Shown here in pieces: positions 17,211 to 23,882 of a stretch of 64,000 bases of DNA (the first letter of the stretch is position 1; every line of letters begins with the position of its first letter). The position numbers were made by a program, and so were the translations under genes. Below the pieces are notes generated by a model. The model did no database searches. It saw only the letters and a list, made by a program, of their open reading frames with translations, and was not told where the DNA came from. The stretch is from Elizabethkingia miricola (GTDB lineage Bacteria > Bacteroidota > Bacteroidia > Flavobacteriales > Weeksellaceae), in assembly GCF_001675285.1 (NCBI RefSeq), contig NZ_LSGQ01000003.1, positions 1-64,000 on the forward strand, in the 5' to 3' direction.

Positions 17211-18755
17211 ATGGAAGAAATTAAGAGCCTTCAGCATCAGGTTGACGAATGGATCAGAACAGTAGGAGTGCGTTACTTCAATGAACTGACTAATATGGCA
17301 ATGCTGACAGAAGAAGTGGGAGAAGTTGCCAGAATTATAGCCAGAAGATATGGCGAACAGTCAGAAAAAGAATCAGATAAGAGTAAAGACCTCGGAGAGG
17401 AACTAGCAGATGTTCTTTTTGTTACTTTGTGTCTGGCAAATCAGACGGGAACGGACCTACAGGAAGCTTTTAATAAAAAAATGAAATCTAATATGGAGAG
17501 AGATAAAGAAAGACACCAGAATAACCTGAAACTACAATCAACTGTTCCTTTCTGTGAAATGCTGGACGGAGAGACTGTAAAAATCGGAGGATCAAAAAGT
17601 ATAACGAACAGATTATTGATTTTAGAGAAGATATTTGGAAACATAACCTTAGAAAATGTTTCCGATTCTCAGGATTCTTCACTTCTGATAAAAGCGCTGA
17701 ATGATGAGAGTGATATAGTAGATATTCATCATGCAGGAACATCTATGCGTTTCCTTACTTCTTACTTTGCAACAAAGGCAGGAAAAGAAGTTATATTAAC
17801 AGGATCCGAAAGAATGAAGCAGCGTCCTATAAAGCCATTGGTGGAAGCACTGAAACAACTGGATGCGGAGATTGAATATCTGGGAGAAGAAGGTTATCCG
17901 CCATTAAAAATTAAAGGAAAAAAGATTGAAAAGAATCAGGTGAGTATTCCGGCGAATATCAGCAGCCAGTTTATAACGTCACTTTTATTGGTAGGGGCAA
18001 GTCTGGAGAATGGACTGAATGTAAGCCTTGAAGGTAAAATTACATCATTGCCTTATCTGTTAATGACAATCGAAATTCTGAAGAAAGCCGGAATCAATGC
18101 TTCTATTGAAGAGAATATTATCAGGATAAAACCATTATCCGGAGCATTAGAGCCAATTCGTTACGTTGTAGAAAGTGATTGGTCTTCTGCATCTTATTTC
18201 TATTCTTTGGCTGCAATAGGCAGGAAAAAAATTAATCTGAAGAGTCTAAATATAAAATCTTTGCAGGCAGATTCCCGTTCAGCTGAAATTTATAAAAGCT
18301 TTTTCGGAATAGAGACTGTTGAGGTTTCGGAAAATGAATTGTCTCTTCAGCCGATAGAAGGCTTCCAGTTTCCGAAAGAAATGCAGCTGGATATGAATAA
18401 TTGCCCGGATATTGCCCAGACAGTTTGTGTAACAGCAGCAGCACTAGATATACCTTTTTATATTACAGGGTTGGAAACATTAAAGGTTAAAGAAACAGAC
18501 AGACTGACTGCTATGCAGAATGAACTGAGAAAAATTGGTCTTAACACCGCGATTACAAACGAAACTATAAAATCTCTGGAGAATATTACTCCGGCAGAGA
18601 CTATTACAATTTCCACTTATAATGACCACAGAATGGCAATGGCTTTTGCACCATATGCTTTGTGTCGTACACTGGAAATCGAAGATCCTAACGTAGTAGA
18701 AAAGTCTTACCCGGAGTTTTGGAAAGATTTTTATAAAGTGGTAAAAAGAAAATAA
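17211..18755 (+). CDS. aroA: MazG-like pyrophosphohydrolase fused to EPSP synthase (AroA)
   Basis: One uninterrupted frame of 514 residues. Residues 1-105 are a MazG-like all-alpha NTP pyrophosphohydrolase with EEVGE (34-38) and EELAD (63-67) metal-binding motifs. Residues about 110-514 are 3-phosphoshikimate 1-carboxyvinyltransferase (shikimate pathway, PEP + shikimate-3-phosphate). AroA motifs present: GSKSITNR (127-134, PEP/S3P lysine K129), AGTSMRF (175-181), QRPI (204-207), SSQF (251-254), NNCPD with D400, KETDRL (427-432) and NDHRMAM (471-477), so the enzyme looks intact. There is no stop codon between the domains. Elsewhere in the group I would expect two separate genes; the pairing could be a true fusion or a lost stop. 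The SDR gene follows with no gap. Confidence 0.85.
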   Translation: MEEIKSLQHQVDEWIRTVGVRYFNELTNMAMLTEEVGEVARIIARRYGEQSEKESDKSKDLGEELADVLFVTLCLANQTGTDLQEAFNKKMKSNMERDKERHQNNLKLQSTVPFCEMLDGETVKIGGSKSITNRLLILEKIFGNITLENVSDSQDSSLLIKALNDESDIVDIHHAGTSMRFLTSYFATKAGKEVILTGSERMKQRPIKPLVEALKQLDAEIEYLGEEGYPPLKIKGKKIEKNQVSIPANISSQFITSLLLVGASLENGLNVSLEGKITSLPYLLMTIEILKKAGINASIEENIIRIKPLSGALEPIRYVVESDWSSASYFYSLAAIGRKKINLKSLNIKSLQADSRSAEIYKSFFGIETVEVSENELSLQPIEGFQFPKEMQLDMNNCPDIAQTVCVTAAALDIPFYITGLETLKVKETDRLTAMQNELRKIGLNTAITNETIKSLENITPAETITISTYNDHRMAMAFAPYALCRTLEIEDPNVVEKSYPEFWKDFYKVVKRK

Positions 18756-19544
18756 ATGGTCATTATTATTACCGGAGCCTCTAAAGGGATAGGCTTTACG
18801 CTGGCAGAAACACTGGCAAAAAAAGGACATGTTGTTTACGGATTTAGCCGGCAGATTGCAGATAGTGCCCATTTTAAGGGGCTTTCTGTTGATGTTACTG
18901 ATAAAGAGCAAATTAATCAGGCCGTTTCTTCTGTTATTGAAAAAGAAGGAAGAATAGATGTGCTGATTAATAATGCCGGAATGGGCATGGTAGGTTCGGT
19001 TGAAGATACTACCAAAGAAGATATTCATAAGCTGTTCGATCTCAATCTGGTAGGGCCAATACAGATGATTTCTGCGGTAATGCCTTATATGCGGGAGAAA
19101 CGTTTTGGAAGAATTATCAATGTTTCCAGTATTGGCAGTGAAATGGGACTACCTTTCAGAGGGCTCTATTCGGCTTCCAAATCTGCCATGGATAAAGCTA
19201 CAGAAGCATTACGTTACGAAATTAAAAACTGGAATGTTCAGGCTACGTCACTGCATTTAGGAGATATAAAAACCAATATTGCTGAGAGCCGTATTAAAAC
19301 AAAAGTTTCAGAAGCTTATAAAACAGTATTCAATAAAATTTATGAATTAATGAATGCTCATGTAGATGAAGGAACAGAGCCTTCTGAAGTGGCAGCTTAT
19401 GTAGTGAATTTATTAGATAAGAAAAGCTGGAAAGCGCACTACTATTTCGGGAAATTTGGACAAAAGATAGGAGTGCCATTGAAATGGATACTGCCGCAGA
19501 ATTTTTATGAAAACCTGATGCGTAAGTATTCGAAAATGGATTAA
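18756..19544 (+). CDS. Short-chain dehydrogenase/reductase
   Basis: A 262-residue classical SDR: TGASKGIG (6-13) cofactor loop, NNAGMG (about 72-77), NVSSIGS with the catalytic Ser, and YSASK as the Tyr/Lys pair. A C-terminal extension (WKAHYYFGKFGQKIGVPLKWILPQ) is typical of SDRs acting on lipid-like or bulky substrates. Its ATG directly follows the TAA of the mazG-aroA frame, indicating strict coupling. Substrate unknown; linkage to aroA does not by itself imply a shikimate role, since the shikimate dehydrogenase fold is different. Confidence 0.85.
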   Translation: MVIIITGASKGIGFTLAETLAKKGHVVYGFSRQIADSAHFKGLSVDVTDKEQINQAVSSVIEKEGRIDVLINNAGMGMVGSVEDTTKEDIHKLFDLNLVGPIQMISAVMPYMREKRFGRIINVSSIGSEMGLPFRGLYSASKSAMDKATEALRYEIKNWNVQATSLHLGDIKTNIAESRIKTKVSEAYKTVFNKIYELMNAHVDEGTEPSEVAAYVVNLLDKKSWKAHYYFGKFGQKIGVPLKWILPQNFYENLMRKYSKMD

Positions 19545-19649
19545 ATAATTTTATATTCTTCACTTCTTTTAACAGATAGTATATAAAGTTTAATAAAACT
19601 TTAACCCATTTTGAAAATCTAAAGAAAGCAAACTCGCTTTTTTTATGTT

Positions 19650-19657
19650 TAATTTTG
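19650..19657 (+). promoter_or_regulatory. Bacteroidetes -7 element very close to a start codon
   Basis: TAATTTTG ends eight bases before the ATG at 19666, so the mRNA would be leaderless or nearly so. It also argues against the upstream in-frame ATG at 19645, which lies before the element. Confidence 0.55.
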
Positions 19658-19665
19658 CGACCTAT

Positions 19666-20460
19666 ATGAAGAAATATTTTACTGGTTTATTGTTCTTATT
19701 TATTCTCATTTTTCAGGGGCAGACTTTTAATGGGACTATATACTTAAGAGACAACTCTGCATTATATCTTAATCAGATCTACGTAACAAACCTCAATACG
19801 CAGAAAACTGTGCTTGCGGATTATCAGGGGGAATTTAATATCCCCGCAAAAGTTGGAGATGTTATAAGGTTTACTTCTATTGTTACTGAACGGAAAGATA
19901 TAACTCTTACTCCGCAATATTTCCAGGACAAAAGAATGCTGGTAGAGCTTTCTATTGCATATCACGAAATTAAAGAAGTGGTATTAAAAAGGTTTAAGCC
20001 AACCGGAAATTTTAAAGTGGATGTTCTTTCTACCCGGGAAGATAAAAGGCTTGCTTTAGCCAATAAAATCGGCTTGCCTTCACCAAAAGGAGATGGTAAC
20101 TCTCCACGTTCACCAATTGCATCCTTCAATAATGGCGGACTTGGATTCAATGTACAAAGTGTATTCGATATCCTGACAGGTGAGCGCAGGAAACAAGAAC
20201 GTCTTTATGCTTATGAAGCTATGCAGAAAAATGTAACCAATCTTCATAATTATTATGGTGATGATTATTTCATTAAACTGAAAATCCCTAAGAATCTTAT
20301 AGATAATTTCCTGCAGTTCGTTTATACATCCGATGATTTGGGTCCTCTTGTGAAGAGTGGAGAATATGCTATGATCGAAATGTCTATTGAGAAATACCTC
20401 CCTGTTTACCTTAAAAGACTGCGTAATTCTAACTTACAAGCTGTAATTGGAGATAAATAG
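19666..20460 (+). CDS. Secreted carboxypeptidase-like regulatory domain protein
   Basis: A 264-residue protein from the ATG at 19666, where a signal peptide begins (MKKYFTGLLFLFILIFQGQ). The first domain (about 20-95) has the FNGTIYLRDNSALYLNQIYVTNL...GEFNIPAKVGD pattern of a CarboxypepD_reg-like beta-sandwich. The remainder contains GDDYFIKLKIPKNLIDNFLQF and is common among flavobacterial conserved hypothetical proteins. An upstream in-frame ATG (19645) would place seven odd residues before the signal peptide and overlap the promoter. Function unknown; periplasmic or outer-membrane location inferred. Confidence 0.72.
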   Translation: MKKYFTGLLFLFILIFQGQTFNGTIYLRDNSALYLNQIYVTNLNTQKTVLADYQGEFNIPAKVGDVIRFTSIVTERKDITLTPQYFQDKRMLVELSIAYHEIKEVVLKRFKPTGNFKVDVLSTREDKRLALANKIGLPSPKGDGNSPRSPIASFNNGGLGFNVQSVFDILTGERRKQERLYAYEAMQKNVTNLHNYYGDDYFIKLKIPKNLIDNFLQFVYTSDDLGPLVKSGEYAMIEMSIEKYLPVYLKRLRNSNLQAVIGDK

Positions 20461-20472
20461 CTGTAAATTTGT

Positions 20473-20480
20473 TATTTTTG
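20473..20480 (+). promoter_or_regulatory. Bacteroidetes -7 element of trmB
   Basis: TATTTTTG lies 18 bases before the TTG start of trmB, with a TTG (20447-20449) 23 bases upstream as possible -33. It overlaps no coding sequence. Confidence 0.6.
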
Positions 20481-20498
20481 CACCCTAAATTTTGAATT

Positions 20499-21173
20499 TT
20501 GGGTAAAAATAAGATCAGACGCTTCGAAGAAAATAAAACTCTTGTAAATGTTTTCCAGCCTACACGGGAAGAGGCTCTTTCAGGCTATAAAATGAAGGGG
20601 AAATGGAGAACAGATTTCTTCAAAAACGATAATCCGATTGTATTGGAATTGGGTTGTGGAAAAGGAGAATACAGTGTAGGAATGGCAAAAGCTTTTCCGG
20701 ACAAAAACTTTATAGGAGTAGATATCAAAGGTGCACGTTTTTGGTTTGGCGCTAAAGAAGCAGTCGAGAAAGATCTGACAAACGTTGCTTTTCTCCGTAC
20801 GCAGATAGAATTAATCGATTTGTTTTTTGAAAAAGATGAGGTTGATGAAATCTGGATTACTTTCCCTGATCCTCAGATTAAATTCAAGCGGGCTAAGCAC
20901 AGAATGACGCATCCTGAATTTCTAGAGCGTTATAAAAAGATTGTAAAAAAAGACGGATATATACACCTGAAAACAGATTCTGAATTTTTACATGGTTATA
21001 CTTTGGGAATACTTCAGGCATTAGGTTATGATGTGGAAGTTTCACATCATGATATCTACGGAGCTCCTGAATTTGAAACAGATGCCGTACATCTTCGTGA
21101 AATTAAAACTTATTATGAGGGCTTGTTTTCTGCAAAAGGAAAAACAATTACGTATTTAAGATTTAAAATTTAA
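20499..21173 (+). CDS. trmB: tRNA (guanine-N7-)-methyltransferase
   Basis: TrmB uses S-adenosylmethionine to make m7G46 in tRNA variable loops. It is 224 residues long. Motifs: LELGCGKGEYSVGMA (SAM-binding motif I, about 49-63), GVDIKGARFW, and the family signature TFPDPQIKFKRAKHRMTHPEFL (given here by its ends: TFPDPQ...KHRM). The start is a TTG: an in-frame TGA lies two codons upstream, and the resulting MGKNKIRRFEENKTL N-terminus fits Bacteroidetes TrmB. It has its own -7 element and is followed 17 bases later by a lipoprotein gene with another. Confidence 0.93.
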   Translation: MGKNKIRRFEENKTLVNVFQPTREEALSGYKMKGKWRTDFFKNDNPIVLELGCGKGEYSVGMAKAFPDKNFIGVDIKGARFWFGAKEAVEKDLTNVAFLRTQIELIDLFFEKDEVDEIWITFPDPQIKFKRAKHRMTHPEFLERYKKIVKKDGYIHLKTDSEFLHGYTLGILQALGYDVEVSHHDIYGAPEFETDAVHLREIKTYYEGLFSAKGKTITYLRFKI

Positions 21174-21174
21174 T

Positions 21175-21182
21175 TACATTTG
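21175..21182 (+). promoter_or_regulatory. Bacteroidetes -7 element of the DUF6759 lipoprotein gene
   Basis: TACATTTG ends eight bases before the ATG at 21191 and begins one base after the trmB stop. It implies a very short leader. Confidence 0.55.
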
Positions 21183-21190
21183 CCCCCGAT

Positions 21191-21763
21191 ATGAAGAAAA
21201 TTTTACTTGTATTCCTTGGTTCGGTTTTGTTGTGGAGTTGTGCGTCTAATAATGTGACACTTGCGCATATAATGGAAACTAAGGATATTAATGAGCTTTC
21301 GGCTTACATTAAGAAATATCCTAAACATAAAGATATTGCCTTCTTGAAGCAGAAATTATTGTCTTTACAAATCGCAGCCAATCCTAAAAAAGCAGCAGAT
21401 ATTCCTAAGCCTATTATTAAAACTCTTGAGGAACAGGAGGCTGAAGAATTTGCCAAACTTATGGCTCAGGATAAATCTGGTCATAATGCTAAAACGGTGA
21501 ATGTACTCAATCAGATGTTTAATAATGATATCAGCGACACCAATGCAATTTTACTTGTCGCGAATAATTCGGATTGTAATATGATCCTAAGGATTCAGGG
21601 AGATAAGTATTATAATATGGCAATACCTGCAAAGGGTCAAAATACTTTGGTATTACCACAAGGGACTTATAAACTTACCGGCTCACTATGTGGTGCAACT
21701 TATACCTCCACTAAGATTATTCAAAAGAATCTTTCGCTGGCTTTAGGCACGGCAAGAAAGTAA
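21191..21763 (+). CDS. DUF6759 lipoprotein
   Basis: A 190-residue lipoprotein (MKKILLVFLGSVLLWSC, lipobox LWSC). A middle segment is helical and charged. The C-terminal domain (about 105-188) contains NNSDCNMILRIQG and GTYKLTGSLCGATY, with two conserved Cys. The same domain is recognisable in the lipoprotein at 43015-43455 (ESSCNMVFTISG; GTYTLSANVCQKVY), so the two are paralogues. The domain size and Cys pair suggest a small disulfide-stabilised beta-sandwich. Function unknown. Confidence 0.78.
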   Translation: MKKILLVFLGSVLLWSCASNNVTLAHIMETKDINELSAYIKKYPKHKDIAFLKQKLLSLQIAANPKKAADIPKPIIKTLEEQEAEEFAKLMAQDKSGHNAKTVNVLNQMFNNDISDTNAILLVANNSDCNMILRIQGDKYYNMAIPAKGQNTLVLPQGTYKLTGSLCGATYTSTKIIQKNLSLALGTARK

Positions 21764-21772
21764 CCAATATAA

Positions 21773-21800
21773 AACCGGACATTCAGCTGAATGTCCGGTT
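21773..21800. terminator. Bidirectional intrinsic terminator
   Basis: A perfect 12-bp stem (AACCGGACATTC / GAATGTCCGGTT) with an AGCT loop between the convergent lipoprotein and DUF4407 genes; T-rich on both sides. Confidence 0.92.
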
Positions 21801-21804
21801 GTTT

Positions 21805-22893
21805 TTATAAAGTAGATGTGTTCTTGGGATAAAGATTTTCTTTCAGCTCGTTTACTCTGTATTCGGTAGAAATATTTGCTTTTTCTATTTTTTCTTTAGC
21901 ATAGACTTTTACATCATTTTCATTTTTATCAAGCAGCCAGTCATAAGGGCCTACTGAGGAAATAAGTTTAATCAGTACAGGAGATATTTCCAGACATATA
22001 AATAGTCCCATAATGAAGGTTGAAGCTAATGCGATAATTGCACTCGCTTTACCAAGCTCATCCAGGGCTTGAAGTCTGGCAGCAAAACCATTAAAACGAT
22101 TTTCGGCACCTTCAGAGTTCTTTAGTTCCTGCTCCAGGTTAGTATATACTTTGGATGTTTCTTTGTCCAGATATTCCAAACGTGGAGCGACCTGTTTCTG
22201 ATAATTTTGTAGGTCTGCAAGCCTGTTTTTCTTCAATTCTTCCTTACGCTTGGCATTGCTGCCATAGCCTATCTTTCCGGAAGTGAGGCCCGACTGCTTT
22301 CCCAGAATTTCTTTTTCCAGCTCCACAGAAGCTGAATCATATGATTTCTGATAAGCTGCAAGTTTCGAATTGATTTCGGCTTTCTCCTTGTCATAAGGAC
22401 CGCTTTGTTGCATAATCCGGTTATTGATCTTAGCCTGAAGTTCTGCCTTATTTCTCTGGATAATAGTGTTAAGCTGCTTATTAACCTCTTTTTCAAAAAT
22501 CTTTAGTTCCAGCGGTTTTGCAATAATAATTCCTAAAAAGGCTGCCAGAATAAGGCGGGGTATAGTCATTAGTATCTGGTTCCACCATGTTCCTGTCTTT
22601 TTAATAGAAGAAACAATATATCTGTCCAGGTTAAAGATCATTAGACCCCACAACAGTCCAAAGCCTATAGCTGCCCAGATATCGTCAAAAATAGTATACA
22701 TGGCATAGCCGGAAGATAACGTTGCAAATACAGCAGTAAATAATACCACACCACCAATTCCGGAATACTTATTCCACTCGGATGGTGTTTTTCTCAGAAC
22801 ATGAATGTTTGCCCCGGAGCAAAGCATCATAAAGTGCTGAAACCAGTTCATTTTGGCTTCAGCGGGTGCAATATTGGGTTGTAATGTTTTCAT
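21805..22893 (-). CDS. DUF4407 membrane protein
   Basis: A 362-residue protein. The N-terminal region has three to four membrane helices (GGVVLFTAVFATLSSGYAMY, AIGFGLLWGLMIFNLD, RLILAAFLGIIIAKPLEL). A long charged coiled-coil follows (about 125-270), then one more helix (ASAIIALASTFIMGLFICLEI) and a short tail. This helix-coil-helix order is the DUF4407 family. It is monocistronic and convergent with the lipoprotein gene. Function unknown. Confidence 0.82.
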   Translation of the reverse strand: MKTLQPNIAPAEAKMNWFQHFMMLCSGANIHVLRKTPSEWNKYSGIGGVVLFTAVFATLSSGYAMYTIFDDIWAAIGFGLLWGLMIFNLDRYIVSSIKKTGTWWNQILMTIPRLILAAFLGIIIAKPLELKIFEKEVNKQLNTIIQRNKAELQAKINNRIMQQSGPYDKEKAEINSKLAAYQKSYDSASVELEKEILGKQSGLTSGKIGYGSNAKRKEELKKNRLADLQNYQKQVAPRLEYLDKETSKVYTNLEQELKNSEGAENRFNGFAARLQALDELGKASAIIALASTFIMGLFICLEISPVLIKLISSVGPYDWLLDKNENDVKVYAKEKIEKANISTEYRVNELKENLYPKNTSTL

Positions 22894-23233
22894 AAAATTT
22901 TACTCTTGAATTTAATAGGTACGAAAAACCATACCAATGTTACAAATAGTAGTATGTTTTACCTAGTAAAATAATTGTGCAATACTTGTAAAGCAATTTT
23001 ACAAATATTGTATACTGATAAACAGTAATTTATAGTCTTTTTGTTAGGTTGATTTTATGTATAGAAAAATAGAAAGAAAAATTGTCTTCGTCAGATAAAG
23101 TAGACAATATATATGATATTGGGAATTATACATTAAGAATAATAAGCTATCTAACTTTACTGATTTTTATACAAATGGATTGATTAAGAAAAGGCCAAGT
23201 CCTAAGCCCCCAAATAATGCAAGACTTAATAAT
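22894..23233. other. Gene-free spacer between DUF4407 and ruvC
   Basis: 340 AT-rich bases. I see only a 7-bp inverted repeat, ATTGTCT (23081-23087) and AGACAAT (23102-23108), with a 14-base spacer. There is no T-tracted terminator for ruvC, no convincing ORF and no RNA gene. Confidence 0.6.
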
Positions 23234-23788
23234 TTATTTAATCCTGCCAGGATTCTGCTTAATAAAGCTATCCCATCCCGAATAAGATTTTTCAGAAATA
23301 TCTTTACCCATATTAAAATGATGACATACTGCAACAGCAAGTCCATCCGAGGCATCCAGATATTTGGTCGGGAATTCTTTTAGTTGTAAAAGGTTTTTCA
23401 ACATTCCGGCGACCTGCTCCTTACTGGCATTACCATTTCCGGTAATAGCCATCTTTATTTTTTTAGGAGAGTATTCAGTTATAGGAATGTCTCTTGCAAG
23501 GCTGGCAGCCATGGCTACGCCCTGAGCACGGCCTAATTTCAGCATCGACTGTACATTCTTCCCAAAGAAAGGAGCCTCAAGTGCGACTTCATCCGGATGG
23601 TATTCATCAATTAATGCAAGAGTGCGATCGAATATCTTCTTTAGTTTTATTTCATGAGTCTCAAGTTTTTTCAGAATTAATTCATGTATAGAAATTAATT
23701 CCATTTTCTGTCCCTTTACCGAAATAATACCAAATCCCATAACAGCTGTTCCGGGATCAATACCTAATATGATTTTTTCGTGTTGCAT
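23234..23788 (-). CDS. ruvC: Crossover junction endodeoxyribonuclease RuvC
   Basis: RuvC resolves Holliday junctions with RuvAB during homologous recombination. At 184 residues it is full length. Catalytic acidic residues: Asp in ILGIDPGTAVMG (D11), Glu in VALEAPFFGKN, and the Asp pair in LDASDGLAVAVCHH. It is a single gene with a -7 element at 23796-23803, only eight bases before the ATG. Confidence 0.96.
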   Translation of the reverse strand: MQHEKIILGIDPGTAVMGFGIISVKGQKMELISIHELILKKLETHEIKLKKIFDRTLALIDEYHPDEVALEAPFFGKNVQSMLKLGRAQGVAMAASLARDIPITEYSPKKIKMAITGNGNASKEQVAGMLKNLLQLKEFPTKYLDASDGLAVAVCHHFNMGKDISEKSYSGWDSFIKQNPGRIK

Positions 23789-23795
23789 TCTTATG

Positions 23796-23803
23796 CAAAG
23801 ATA
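23796..23803 (-). promoter_or_regulatory. Bacteroidetes -7 element of ruvC
   Basis: Read leftward, TATCTTTG ends eight bases from the ruvC ATG, implying a nearly leaderless mRNA. Confidence 0.6.
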
Positions 23804-23882
23804 CAGGGAATTATTGAGGTAAATTAATATTACATGAAGTCGTGAATAATCTTTATATTTATTTCATTAAACCACAAAATAT

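Noticed and set aside
23167-23355. Hydrophobic leftward ORF overlapping the end of ruvC
   Set aside because: It is an out-of-frame reading of ruvC extended by AT-rich spacer; the apparent helix is a composition artefact.
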